From Candidatus Gastranaerophilales bacterium (GTDB lineage: Bacteria > Cyanobacteriota > Vampirovibrionia > Gastranaerophilales > Gastranaerophilaceae), in contig CALVAW010000020.1 in the NCBI GenBank assembly GCA_944325655.1, positions 1-32,749 on the forward strand: a stretch of 32,749 bases of DNA, given 5' to 3'. The notes below the pieces were generated by a model, which saw only the letters and a program-made list of their open reading frames with translations, was not told the origin of the DNA and did no database searches. How positions within the stretch are numbered: position 1 is the first letter of the stretch; each line of letters opens with the position of its first letter. Shown here piece after piece: positions 15,527 through 24,136 of the stretch. A program made the position numbers and the translations under genes.

Positions 15527-17230
15527 ATGAAAATGTCGCAATTATTTTTGCAAACTTTAAGAGAATTTCCAAATGATGCTGAGGCTATTTCTCATAAGTT
15601 GCTTGTAAGAGCGGGATATATAAAGAAACTGGCAAACGGTATATATACCTATTTGCCGCTTGCGCAAAGAGTTTTAAATAAAATTTCAAATATAGTAAGA
15701 GAAGAAATGAATTCAACGGGCGCTCAAGAAATGTTAATGCCTTTTGTTCAACCTGCCGAGTTGTGGCAAAAATCGGGCAGATGGAATGTCTACGGAAAAG
15801 AGCTTTTAAGATGTGTTGACAGGCATGAAAACCAGATGTGCTTAGCACCAACCCATGAAGAAGTTGTTACTTCTGTTGTTGCAGATATTGTTAATTCATA
15901 TAAACAACTTCCTTTGAATGTATATCACATACAGTTGAAATTTAGGGATGAAATTCGTCCGAGATTTGGTCTTTTGAGAGGAAGAGAATTTATAATGAAA
16001 GATGCATACAGTTTTCACACTTCTCAAGAAGATTTAGATAGAGAATATGAAGTTATGGGTAGAACCTATACAAATATTTTCAAAAGATGCGGCTTGGATA
16101 CTCGTGCTGTACAGTCTGATTCGGGAGCAATCGGCGGCAGCGTGTCTCATGAATATATGGTGTTAACCGATACTGCAGTTGGTGAAAACGATGTATTTTA
16201 TTGTGATGAGTGCGGATATAGCGCAAATTCAAATCATGCCGATTCGTTTTTACCGGTTGAAATTGTTGACGGTGGTTTTGTTGAAGAAAAATTGATTGAT
16301 ACTCCGAATGTTAAAACCATTGCTGAATTGTCTGAATTTTTGAATGTTGATTCAAACTGCATTTTAAAAGCTGTTGCATACATTGCAGATTCAAAACCTG
16401 TTATTGCAATGATTAGAGGCGATAAAGAAATTGAGGAGACAAAATTATTAAATGCTCTCAGTGCTCTTGAAATTCGTCCTATGGAAAATGACGAAATAAT
16501 TTCATTATTAAATTCTTATGCCGGTTTTATTTCATATCGTGATGTTGATGCATCTAAAGTTAAAGTTCTTTTTGACAAGTCTGCAAAAGGTATGAAAAAT
16601 TTTGTTCTTGGTGCAAATGTGAAAGATAAGCACTTTGTAGGTTCAAATTTACCTCAAGGGATTCAATTTGTCGATATTTCTTGCGTTAAAGCCGGCGAAT
16701 ATTGTCCTGTTTGTAAGAAACCTTTAAAAATGACCAGAGGTATTGAAGTCGGCAATATTTTTCAATTGGGTACTAAATATTCAAAACCGATGAATGCTTG
16801 CTATACTGATGCGGAAGGGCAACTCAAACCTTATATAATGGGTTGCTACGGTATAGGTATTACAAGGACGATGGCTGCTGCGGTTGAAAAATATCACGAT
16901 GATTTTGGAATTATTTGGCCAAAAGAAATCGCTCCGTATCATGTTGATATTGTGCCTGTTAACATTGATGATGAAGTTCAATCTAAAGTTGCTTATGATT
17001 TATATGAAAAGTTGAATAATCTTAAGATAGAAACTGTTATTGATGACAGAACAGATAGAGCCGGTGTTAAGTTTAAAGATGCCGATTTGATAGGTTTTCC
17101 TGTCAGAATAACGGTTGGTAAAACCATATCCGAAGGACTTGTAGAATTTAAAACCAGAAATGACGGAGTAGTGATTAAATTGACTCCCGATGAAGCGATT
17201 AAAAAATGCCAAGAAATCCTCTTAAATTAA
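15527..17230 (+). CDS. proS: Prolyl-tRNA synthetase
   Basis: Charges tRNA(Pro) with proline. The ATG at 15527 is used rather than a TTG at 15491: GGGAG lies 11 bases upstream, and family members begin with a short MxxSQ leader before LREFPNDAEAISHKLL. The resulting 567 residues fit the bacterial-type enzyme. Class II motifs are clear: motif 1 around LPLAQRVLNKISNI, motif 2 in FRDEIRPRFGLLRGREF, and motif 3 in CYGIGITRTM. The insertion (editing) domain lies between motifs 2 and 3, and an anticodon-binding domain closes the protein. The last 25 bases overlap the gatD-like gene, which suggests cotranscription. Confidence 0.97.
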   Translation: MKMSQLFLQTLREFPNDAEAISHKLLVRAGYIKKLANGIYTYLPLAQRVLNKISNIVREEMNSTGAQEMLMPFVQPAELWQKSGRWNVYGKELLRCVDRHENQMCLAPTHEEVVTSVVADIVNSYKQLPLNVYHIQLKFRDEIRPRFGLLRGREFIMKDAYSFHTSQEDLDREYEVMGRTYTNIFKRCGLDTRAVQSDSGAIGGSVSHEYMVLTDTAVGENDVFYCDECGYSANSNHADSFLPVEIVDGGFVEEKLIDTPNVKTIAELSEFLNVDSNCILKAVAYIADSKPVIAMIRGDKEIEETKLLNALSALEIRPMENDEIISLLNSYAGFISYRDVDASKVKVLFDKSAKGMKNFVLGANVKDKHFVGSNLPQGIQFVDISCVKAGEYCPVCKKPLKMTRGIEVGNIFQLGTKYSKPMNACYTDAEGQLKPYIMGCYGIGITRTMAAAVEKYHDDFGIIWPKEIAPYHVDIVPVNIDDEVQSKVAYDLYEKLNNLKIETVIDDRTDRAGVKFKDADLIGFPVRITVGKTISEGLVEFKTRNDGVVIKLTPDEAIKKCQEILLN

Positions 17231-17943
17231 AAATTGCATATCTTTATCCCGATGTTTTAGAAAGTAATTGCGACAGAGCAAATGTTGAAACTTTTTATTA
17301 TCGTGCTAATTGGCGTGGTATTGATGTATCAGTGCATGAAATTTTTGGAAATGATAAAATACAGTCGGCAAGATATGATTTTTATTATATAGGGGGTTCA
17401 AATACTCAAGCTCTTAGTCTTGCTTTAAAATATTTACAACAAAATGAAGATGAATTAAGAATTGCTGCATATTCTTCCGTACCTATGCTGGCTGTGAATT
17501 GCGGATATATGCTTTTTGGTAATTTTTACCAGCTTCACAATCAAGTTAAAATGGAAGGATTGCAAATTTTAGATGTCGATTCAATTGCAGGAAAAAGTCG
17601 TCATTTTGGTAATATATACGGAAATTGTCCTTTCTTAAGAAACAGAATAATAGCCGGATTTGAAAATCATAGTATGATAACATATTTAAAATCCGGTGCA
17701 GGTCATTTTTTTACTGTAAAATCAGGTCTTGGTAATAACGGAAAAGATAAGACAGAAGGTGCAAGATTTAAAAATGTCATAGGTACTTACCTTATAAGTC
17801 CTATTCTTGCTCAAAATCCTCATTTTTGCGATTTTTTAATTGCTAAAGCACTGAGAGTAAAATATAGGTGTAAAATTCCTTTAACAAAATTAACTGATGA
17901 TATCGAGTGGTATTCACATAACTACATCATTGATTCAAAATAA
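17206..17943 (+). CDS. GatD-like glutamine amidotransferase (lipid II amidation)
   Basis: A 245-residue class I glutamine amidotransferase of the CobB/CobQ-like GatD group. GatD works with MurT to amidate D-glutamate of lipid II. Visible features are LYPDVLESNCDRANVETF near 13-30 (family LYPDxxNxxGDRGNxxxL), IGGSNTQA near 62-69 (usual GGGQD), the nucleophile Cys99 in VNCGYMLFG, GFENH near 151-155, and EGARFKNVIGTYL near 184-196. The catalytic histidine expected after GTYL is Ile197-Ser198 (GTYLISPILAQNP), so glutaminase activity is uncertain. No murT is adjacent. It starts inside proS; the start is the only ATG that keeps the N-terminal strand. Confidence 0.85.
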   Translation: MPRNPLKLKIAYLYPDVLESNCDRANVETFYYRANWRGIDVSVHEIFGNDKIQSARYDFYYIGGSNTQALSLALKYLQQNEDELRIAAYSSVPMLAVNCGYMLFGNFYQLHNQVKMEGLQILDVDSIAGKSRHFGNIYGNCPFLRNRIIAGFENHSMITYLKSGAGHFFTVKSGLGNNGKDKTEGARFKNVIGTYLISPILAQNPHFCDFLIAKALRVKYRCKIPLTKLTDDIEWYSHNYIIDSK

Positions 17944-17972
17944 TTTAAAAATAATTTTGTCTGTGGTAAAAA
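17944..17972 (+). promoter_or_regulatory. Possible leaderless promoter of coaX
   Basis: TTTAAA (17944-17949), 17-base spacer, TAAAAA (17967-17972) preceded by TGG (extended -10), then six bases to the coaX ATG. coaX lacks a Shine-Dalgarno sequence. Readthrough from proS-gatD is also possible. Confidence 0.4.
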
Positions 17973-17978
17973 TATTTT

Positions 17979-18746
17979 ATGCTTTTAGTAATTGATATAG
18001 GAAATACAAATACGTCCGTAGGGGTTTTTGATAATGATAGTTTATTAAAGACTTTTAATTTTTCGTCTGATATAAAAAAGACGGATGACGAATATGGAAT
18101 TAATTTGTTTTCTATATTAAATCATAACGGTTTGGTTTCTAAAATTAAAGGTGCGATAGTTTCTTCCGTTGTGCCGCAGCTATGCGAAGTTTATAAGAAT
18201 GCAGTTTATAAGTATTTAAGTATAAAAGCTTTAAGTGTTTCTTATAAGTCTAAACTTCCCGTAAAACTTGCTTTAAATAACAATAGAGAGCTTGGAGCAG
18301 ACAGAATTGCAAATGCAAGTGCAGTTTGTTTGAAATATAAGCTACCTGCAATTGTTATAGATTTTGGTACAGCTACAACTTTTGATATTGTAGATGAAAA
18401 TGCTAATTTTATAGGCGGTATTATAGCACCGGGACTTAAAATTCAGGCTAATTCTTTAGCACAATTTACGTCAAAACTGCCTAAATTAAAAATTGAAGCG
18501 CCAAAAAATGCTATAGGAAAAGATACTATATCTGCGATGTTATCGGGGATAGTATTGGGGCATGGCGCAATGATTGAAGGCATGATAAAAAAATGCGAAA
18601 AAGAACTCAAAAAGAAAGCCACTGTAGTTGTAACAGGCGGCTATTCTCCGGTTTTGTTTGAAAATATGGATAATGTTTTGAATTATATCGACAAGGATCT
18701 TACTTTATTTGGATTAAAAGAACTATATTACATGAATAAGGAATAA
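17979..18746 (+). CDS. coaX: Type III pantothenate kinase
   Basis: Catalyses the first step of coenzyme A synthesis, phosphorylating pantothenate. The 255-residue protein has the ASKHA-fold motifs of the CoaX family: VIDIGNTNTSVG with Asp6 (phosphate loop), SSVVPQL near 62-68, LGADRIANA near 105-113, VIDFGTATTFDIV near 126-138 with Asp128, IGGIIAPGL, and VVTGGYSPVL near the end. Type III enzymes usually need a monovalent cation and are not inhibited by CoA (family knowledge). It lies 35 bases after the gatD-like gene and three bases before dut. Confidence 0.96.
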   Translation: MLLVIDIGNTNTSVGVFDNDSLLKTFNFSSDIKKTDDEYGINLFSILNHNGLVSKIKGAIVSSVVPQLCEVYKNAVYKYLSIKALSVSYKSKLPVKLALNNNRELGADRIANASAVCLKYKLPAIVIDFGTATTFDIVDENANFIGGIIAPGLKIQANSLAQFTSKLPKLKIEAPKNAIGKDTISAMLSGIVLGHGAMIEGMIKKCEKELKKKATVVVTGGYSPVLFENMDNVLNYIDKDLTLFGLKELYYMNKE

Positions 18747-18749
18747 ATA

Positions 18750-19205
18750 ATGAAAACTATGGAAAAATTAACTTTAAAAATTAAAAAATTGGATAATTTT
18801 GTCTCTATGCCTGAATATAAAACTGTAGGGGCTTCCGCTATGGATTTGGTTGCTGCAATAGATAATGATGTTATTATTCCGGCGGGAGAAATAAGAATAA
18901 TTCCGACGGGGATTGCTATTGAGCTGCCTCATAATACTGAAGCTCAAGTTCGTTCACGTTCAGGATTGGCAATAAAAAAAGGCATTGCGGTTGTAAACGG
19001 GATAGGTACAATTGATGAAGATTATAGAGGTGAAATATGTGTTGGTTTGATTAACCACTCTAAGGTTGATTTTACTGTTCAAAGAGGGGATAGAATTGCT
19101 CAAATGGCAATTATGGAGGTATTAAAGCCTGATGTGGTTTGCTCTGATGAACTGTCTGATACAAAAAGAGCAGCCGGCGGTTTTGGTTCAACCGGTGTCA
19201 GATAA
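18750..19205 (+). CDS. dut: dUTP diphosphatase
   Basis: Hydrolyses dUTP to dUMP, keeping uracil out of DNA and feeding thymidylate synthesis. This 151-residue trimeric-type dUTPase has all five motifs: GASAMDL (27-33), RSRSGLAIKKGI (68-79), GTIDEDYRGEI with catalytic Asp near 86-96, RGDRIAQMAI (112-121), and the C-terminal P-loop-like RAAGGFGSTGVR (140-151). AAGGA at the end of coaX serves as ribosome binding site, three bases separate the genes, and translation is probably coupled. The ATG at codon 4 is an alternative start. Confidence 0.97.
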   Translation: MKTMEKLTLKIKKLDNFVSMPEYKTVGASAMDLVAAIDNDVIIPAGEIRIIPTGIAIELPHNTEAQVRSRSGLAIKKGIAVVNGIGTIDEDYRGEICVGLINHSKVDFTVQRGDRIAQMAIMEVLKPDVVCSDELSDTKRAAGGFGSTGVR

Positions 19206-19244
19206 TGTTGTGTGAAAGTTGTTTGAATTTGGAATTATTATAAT

Positions 19245-21575
19245 ATGTACGGATTTAATTTCGAACTTGATGACTTTCAAAAAGAAGCCGTTAATCATAT
19301 TAAAAACGGAAAAAGTGTGGTAGTGTGTGCTCCTACCGGTGCAGGCAAGACTTGTATTGCACAAAGCGCAATACATTTAGCTTTGGAAAAGGGTGAGAGA
19401 ATTTTTTATACAACTCCTTTGAAAGCTCTTTCAAATCAAAAATATAGTGATTTTTCAAGTTTGTACGGAGAAGATAATGTAGGACTTTTAACAGGTGATA
19501 CTACAATCAATAGAGATGCAAAGATTGTAGTTATGACCACTGAAGTTTTTAGAAATATGCTTTATGGTACAACTTTTGGTACCGTAAAGGATAATTTAAA
19601 AGATGTTCGCTACGTAGTGCTTGATGAAGTCCATTACATGAATGATGAATCAAGAGGGACCGTTTGGGAAGAGAGTATAATATATTGTCCTGTGAATATA
19701 CAAATTATTGCTTTGAGTGCTACTGTTAAAAATTCAAGACAGTTAACCGATTGGATTAATACTGTACATTCAAAAACGGAACTTGTATATACGGATTTTC
19801 GTCCTGTTCCTTTGAGATTTTTTTATTTTGACAGCTCGAAGCCCGATACTATATTGCCCCTTTTAACACCTGAAGGAAAATTGAATAAAAAAATTAAACC
19901 TGAGTCAAAATATAAATATTTTAATAAAAAAGAAAAAGTCAAAAATCCTACAACAAGTGTTGTTAAAGTACTTCATGATAAAAATATGCTTCCTTGTATT
20001 TATTTTACTTTTTCAAGAAAAAAGTGTGATGAAAATGCAAATAAATGTTTAAAATTAGATTTGTTAACAAAAGAAGAAAAGCTTATTTTAAATCAAGAAG
20101 TAGATAATTATATAAAAGAAAATCCTTATCTTGAAAATAATCCTCAAATTGATTTAATTAAGTCCGGAATTGCATCTCATCATGCCGGTCTTTTGCCTTC
20201 TTGGAAGGTTTTGGTTGAGAGATTATTTCAAAAAGGGTTAATAAAAGTGGTATTTGCAACAGAAACATTAGCTGCAGGGATAAACATGCCTGCACGAACC
20301 ACAATAATAAGCGCTATTTCAAAAAGAACCGACTCGGGGCACAGAATGTTAAGTGCGAATGAATTTTTGCAAATGTCCGGAAGAGCAGGACGCAGAGGGA
20401 TGGATGAAATCGGTTATGTTGTAATTATAGGTACACCATTTCAAACCCCCGAAGAAGTTGCAGCATTGGTTAAATCGGATGCAAATCCTTTAGAAAGTAA
20501 ATTTTCTCCTTCTTATTCGATGGTGTTAAATCTTTTGCAGAGATTTTCTTTGGAAGAAGCAAAAGAACTTATTTTTAAAACATTCGGTTATTTTTCTTCA
20601 ACGGACAGATTGATTCCTTTTATTGAAAAAAGGGATAAAAGAATTGCGGACATAAAAAACATTCATGATTTTACCTGTAAATGGGGTTTAAATGATGATG
20701 ATTTTGAAAATTACAATAAATTTAAAAATCAATTTGTTCAAATGCGCACTTTGTATAAAACGCTAAAAAGACAAGCAAAAGGTAAATATAAAAATCCAAA
20801 CAATGCTCCTGAAGTTATTGAATTTTATGAAAAATCAAAAGAACTTCAACGAAAAATTGAAGGATATGGTTGTAATGTTTGTAAAATATATAAAAAACAT
20901 AAAAAATGTCTTGAATTAACTCAAAGATATGAGAAAGAAATTAAGATTTTAGATAAAGAAATTGAATTTCAAAAAGATGTTTATTGGCAGAAATTTCTCT
21001 CCCATAAACATATTTTGGAACAAACAAAAAATTTAGAAAGTGATTTTCCAACTGAAAGAGGTAAAATTACAATGGCATTAAGGTGTGAAAACGAGCTCTT
21101 TTTATCGGAGATAATTTTATCCGGACTTTTGGATAATCTTTCGGTTGTTGAATTAGCATCTGTTGTTTGTGCAATTATAAGTGAAGATATAAGAAGTAAA
21201 GATAATTCTGTAAACAAATCCTGTTCTAAAAATGTCAGAAAGGTTTTAAATCAAATAAAAGATATTAAAAGAAAAATATTTCTTTTGGAAAGAGAAAATA
21301 AAATTGAAAATCCTATGTATATAAACACCCATTTTTGTTACTTTATGGAATATTGGGTGGGAGCTAATTTGAATCCGGAAAATAATCCTGTTGAGACTTG
21401 GGAGAATATGTTTTCGGATACAGAATTTTCGCAGGGCGATGTTGTTCGAACATTCAAACGTGCTATAGATGTTTTGCGGCAGTTTATAATTTTAGACAAT
21501 ATTAATGAAAATTTAAAAGCGAATGCAAAAGCGGCAATTAAATTAATAAATATAGAGCCTGTTAATGTTGATTAA
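19245..21575 (+). CDS. Ski2-like DExH-box RNA helicase
   Basis: A 776-residue superfamily 2 helicase. Motifs in order: Q-like FQKEAV (11-16), Walker A APTGAGKT (29-36), Ia TTPLKALSNQKY (56-67), Ib MTTEVFRNMLY (97-107), DEVH (127-130), SAT (158-160), then ASHHAGLLPSW, VVFATETLAAGINMPARTT and motif VI QMSGRAGRRGMDE. The DEVH box and motif VI place it with Ski2/Mtr4-like helicases, a type found in cyanobacteria and plastids (ISE2), where it is linked to RNA processing. The C-terminal third is helical and basic. Only a weak GGA precedes the ATG. It closes the proS-gatD-coaX-dut series, and its stop codon overlaps that of yqeK. Confidence 0.93.
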   Translation: MYGFNFELDDFQKEAVNHIKNGKSVVVCAPTGAGKTCIAQSAIHLALEKGERIFYTTPLKALSNQKYSDFSSLYGEDNVGLLTGDTTINRDAKIVVMTTEVFRNMLYGTTFGTVKDNLKDVRYVVLDEVHYMNDESRGTVWEESIIYCPVNIQIIALSATVKNSRQLTDWINTVHSKTELVYTDFRPVPLRFFYFDSSKPDTILPLLTPEGKLNKKIKPESKYKYFNKKEKVKNPTTSVVKVLHDKNMLPCIYFTFSRKKCDENANKCLKLDLLTKEEKLILNQEVDNYIKENPYLENNPQIDLIKSGIASHHAGLLPSWKVLVERLFQKGLIKVVFATETLAAGINMPARTTIISAISKRTDSGHRMLSANEFLQMSGRAGRRGMDEIGYVVIIGTPFQTPEEVAALVKSDANPLESKFSPSYSMVLNLLQRFSLEEAKELIFKTFGYFSSTDRLIPFIEKRDKRIADIKNIHDFTCKWGLNDDDFENYNKFKNQFVQMRTLYKTLKRQAKGKYKNPNNAPEVIEFYEKSKELQRKIEGYGCNVCKIYKKHKKCLELTQRYEKEIKILDKEIEFQKDVYWQKFLSHKHILEQTKNLESDFPTERGKITMALRCENELFLSEIILSGLLDNLSVVELASVVCAIISEDIRSKDNSVNKSCSKNVRKVLNQIKDIKRKIFLLERENKIENPMYINTHFCYFMEYWVGANLNPENNPVETWENMFSDTEFSQGDVVRTFKRAIDVLRQFIILDNINENLKANAKAAIKLINIEPVNVD

Positions 21576-21590
21576 TCATCATTAACGGCT
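21556..21590. terminator. Hairpin over overlapping stop codons of helicase and yqeK
   Basis: Arms AGCC-GTTAATG-TGAT (21556-21572) and their complement (21575-21590), with one bulged T and one mismatch, span both stop codons. Neither strand has a good T-run, so termination efficiency is uncertain; it may stabilise 3' ends. Confidence 0.45.
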
Positions 21591-22183
21591 AAATATCCAA
21601 CGCTCATTATCAAATGATTATATAAATCTATTGTTTCGGGGCAAATATACAGCTGTCTTTTTACAAGACTTTTTATTGTTTCTTTGCTGCATTTTAAAAT
21701 TGCTAAATCAAGTCCTATTGTTCCTTTGTTGTTTTCTAAAATTTTAAATATTTTTTTTGAGTATTTTTCATCTCTTTCATTCGGTTCAATTTTGTCTGCA
21801 AGAAATATTATTTTATCGAAAACAGTCATATCAATTTTGCCGGTAGTGTGATTTCTTATTGCACTCAGAATACTTTCATCTTCTATTTCAAATATTTTTT
21901 TTGCAAAATATGCTCCTGCTATTGCATGATATGTTTTGGAATTTTTGAGTTCGTGCTCGCTGTATCCTTCTTTTATTTCACCGGTTATAATTTTATAAAG
22001 TTTTTCATCATCTGTGTTTTTTGCACAGTCATGAATAAGTCCTGCAATGTATGCTTTATTTTCATCTTGATTATAAATTTTAGCAAGTCTTTTTGCACAA
22101 TCGGCACAGCCTATCGAATGCGAATATCTTTTAGCTGATAGGTTTTCTCTGAGCCAATTTTCTATAAAGTCCGTTGTTTTCAA
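21572..22183 (-). CDS. yqeK: YqeK-type HD domain phosphohydrolase
   Basis: A 203-residue HD-superfamily hydrolase. YqeK enzymes cleave diadenosine tetraphosphate symmetrically (family knowledge). Metal-binding residues are complete: His22 (YSHSIG), His51-Asp52 (GLIHDCAK), His86 (TYHAIAG), His112 (RNHTTGK) and Asp130 (FLADKIEP). The gene overlaps nadD by 53 bases, and the nadD-yqeK pairing is common in bacteria. The ATG at 22183 is retained because no later Met precedes the first essential His. Its stop codon shares bases with that of the convergent helicase gene. Confidence 0.94.
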   Translation of the reverse strand: MKTTDFIENWLRENLSAKRYSHSIGCADCAKRLAKIYNQDENKAYIAGLIHDCAKNTDDEKLYKIITGEIKEGYSEHELKNSKTYHAIAGAYFAKKIFEIEDESILSAIRNHTTGKIDMTVFDKIIFLADKIEPNERDEKYSKKIFKILENNKGTIGLDLAILKCSKETIKSLVKRQLYICPETIDLYNHLIMSVGYLAVNDD

Positions 22184-22739
22184 TGTATTCTTTAACCTCT
22201 TTTGAAACTAAGCCTGTTATGTTTTCATTGTTTTGAATAAATTTTCTTATCATATCCGAAGAAATATCAAGAAAATTGATATTTAAAATTTTGAATGTAT
22301 AGCCTTTGTTTTTATAATATTCAAAAGCTCTTTCATTTACGGTTTGTCCGTTTTTAAATTTTCTCGGAATAATTATAAAATTTAGGTTTTCTCTTAAAAA
22401 TTGCGGTTCTCTCCAATTTTCTATTTGAAAAAATTGGTCATAACCTATTATAAAATTAATTTTACCGCTTTCTGTTTCAAGCAATTTTTGAATAGTTCTA
22501 TAAGTATAACTGGGAGGTTTTAGTTTTGATTCAATGTTTGAAACATTTTCTTCTCCGGCTGCAAGTTTAACCATGTTATATCTGTCTATAAAACTTATTG
22601 TTTCTGTTGTGGATTTATGGGGAGGAATGTATGACGGAACAAAAATAATTTTGTCAAAGCCTTGTGCTTTAACTTGTCTTGCAATTTCTATATGCCCCAG
22701 ATGAATCGGGTTAAATGTTCCAAAAAAATAGCAATTCAT
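22131..22739 (-). CDS. nadD: Nicotinate-nucleotide adenylyltransferase
   Basis: Adenylates nicotinate mononucleotide in NAD synthesis. The 202-residue protein has the nucleotidyltransferase motif FFGTFNPIHLGHIEIA near residues 5-20 (His13 and His16) and the C-terminal ISSDMIR near 159-165, the form of ISxTxIR. PPHK near 39-42 and IIGYDQF near 97-103 are also family motifs. The last 53 bases overlap yqeK, so the two are translated from one mRNA. No Shine-Dalgarno sequence is present; a -10-like hexamer lies six bases before the ATG. Confidence 0.95.
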   Translation of the reverse strand: MNCYFFGTFNPIHLGHIEIARQVKAQGFDKIIFVPSYIPPHKSTTETISFIDRYNMVKLAAGEENVSNIESKLKPPSYTYRTIQKLLETESGKINFIIGYDQFFQIENWREPQFLRENLNFIIIPRKFKNGQTVNERAFEYYKNKGYTFKILNINFLDISSDMIRKFIQNNENITGLVSKEVKEYIENNGLYRKLAQRKPIS

Positions 22740-22745
22740 ATAGTA

Positions 22746-22751
22746 ATTTTA
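22746..22751 (-). promoter_or_regulatory. Possible leaderless -10 of nadD
   Basis: Minus-strand TAAAAT ends exactly six bases before the nadD ATG. The -35 region is poor (TTCCTA, 22769-22774, 17-base spacer). The upstream zinc-peptidase gene ends only 28 bases away, so readthrough is possible. Confidence 0.35.
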
Positions 22752-22767
22752 CAATAAAATCGAAATT

Positions 22768-24081
22768 TTAGGAATTATTAGAAAAATTTATTTTAATTCC
22801 ATGCCAATTTTTTCTGAACATTTCATCTGTTTCTGTCGGGTAATTTATGCCTGCTGTTTTACCTGCTATGTATTCTGCGCAAAATTCAATTGTGCTTGTT
22901 GTTGCATAGTTAGATACTTTTTGAGCCACCATTTTTTCATAATCGCTCATTTTGCGTTCCTTGTTTTGAAATGACATTCCGACTTCATTGAATGCTTTTG
23001 GGTTTGCCTTCCAGTCAAGATAGTGTGCAAGTTCATGTACAAAAATATAGCGCGGGTTTATGTATGGATGATAGCAACAGTTGTAATCTATTTTACTTTT
23101 TTCTGCCTGTTTGCTCCAGTCATAATTTGTTCTAATCACAATACAAGCTTTTTTAGGATTTCGATTGTTTACTTTTAGTGCTGCAATTAATTTTGTGGCA
23201 TTGTTTTGCCAGGGTTTAATCTTTAATCCTTTAAATATTTTATCGTCTCCGATTAATTTTATTATTTCATATATGGCTTCAGCAAAATATTTTGCCACTT
23301 CCGGGTTTGGAAATTTTGCTTTTATTCCGAGTTTTTTGAGGTATTCTTTTATTTCTTGCATTGATTTGAAAACAGGAATTTCTTTTTGAGCAAAGGGCAA
23401 AGATCCATCGGGAAATTTTAGTTCACAATCTTTGCGATTTTTTATAAATAGATAGTTTGCAGCATCAGGCAGATTTACACCCGACATTTTAGCTGCTAAG
23501 TAATTTTTATTAAATATATCAATTCTTGCTGTGTTAGTTAAAAATCTTGATATGTATTCATCTTTTGGTTTCACATATTTGTCTGTTTGTTCGTTGTATG
23601 TTTTGGGGTTGGTTTTATAGAGCAAATAATCGCCAAATGCTAAATATAGAATATATAAAGGATTATCTGTCGGTATCATTCCTTTTTCATAGAGTTTTTT
23701 TGTGTATTTTGGAAGGTATTTAAAGTTAAAATTTTTATTAAAAGTGATTGTTTGTTCTTCAAAATGTCTGTTTTCAAAAATAGTATCATCTATTGCATCA
23801 GTTCTTATTTTTAATCCTGCAAAAAGGTCATTTGAGTCATTAATTTCACAATAGTCTTTAATTGTTTGATATATTTGATAAAGAAGCGCAGGGTCATCAA
23901 TATCGCTTTGAATTTGGTATTGTTGATATAATTTTTCATTAATAATTTGCGCACTGCTTGCAGACGGTTGATAGCTGTCTGATAATAATTCAGTTTTGTT
24001 TATGTTTCCCTTAAAAAATATATTTTTATTTGTATTTATTTTTTGAGGCAATATGCTTTTTGGTATTATTGATAAAATCAT
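22768..24081 (-). CDS. Zincin-like peptidase with a tandem, catalytically dead N-terminal repeat
   Basis: A 437-residue protein. Residues 349-353 are HELAH in NPRYIFVHELAHYLDWKANP, a zinc-peptidase signature, with Glu399 or Glu403 (EFCAEYIAG) as likely third ligand. The N-terminal half repeats this domain: NPLYILYLAFGDYLLYKTNP (140-159) aligns with 342-361, LFAGLKI (86-92) with IFKGLKI (282-288), and YLAAKMSGVNLP (194-205) with YIAGKTAGINYP (404-415). The zinc ligands are missing from the first copy. No signal peptide is seen and the family was not recognised. Substrate unknown. It is divergent from rqcH across 55 bases, with no clear Shine-Dalgarno sequence. Confidence 0.8.
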   Translation of the reverse strand: MILSIIPKSILPQKINTNKNIFFKGNINKTELLSDSYQPSASSAQIINEKLYQQYQIQSDIDDPALLYQIYQTIKDYCEINDSNDLFAGLKIRTDAIDDTIFENRHFEEQTITFNKNFNFKYLPKYTKKLYEKGMIPTDNPLYILYLAFGDYLLYKTNPKTYNEQTDKYVKPKDEYISRFLTNTARIDIFNKNYLAAKMSGVNLPDAANYLFIKNRKDCELKFPDGSLPFAQKEIPVFKSMQEIKEYLKKLGIKAKFPNPEVAKYFAEAIYEIIKLIGDDKIFKGLKIKPWQNNATKLIAALKVNNRNPKKACIVIRTNYDWSKQAEKSKIDYNCCYHPYINPRYIFVHELAHYLDWKANPKAFNEVGMSFQNKERKMSDYEKMVAQKVSNYATTSTIEFCAEYIAGKTAGINYPTETDEMFRKNWHGIKINFSNNS

Positions 24082-24123
24082 ATTTTAATAAACAAAAAAC
24101 ATTAAAAAAATTGCTTTTTATTT

Positions 24124-24129
24124 TATAAT
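24124..24129 (+). promoter_or_regulatory. Possible near-leaderless -10 of rqcH
   Basis: TATAAT ends seven bases before the ATG at 24137; no Shine-Dalgarno sequence lies between. No convincing -35 was found at 16-18 bases upstream. Confidence 0.4.
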
Positions 24130-24136
24130 TTGTAGT

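Noticed and set aside
19239-19244. TATAAT immediately before the helicase ATG as a -10 box
   Set aside because: Transcription would begin inside the coding region with no later suitable start codon.
22768-24081. Signal peptide in the zinc-peptidase protein (MILSIIPKSIL)
   Set aside because: The hydrophobic stretch is too short and is broken by Pro and Lys; no cleavage site is evident.
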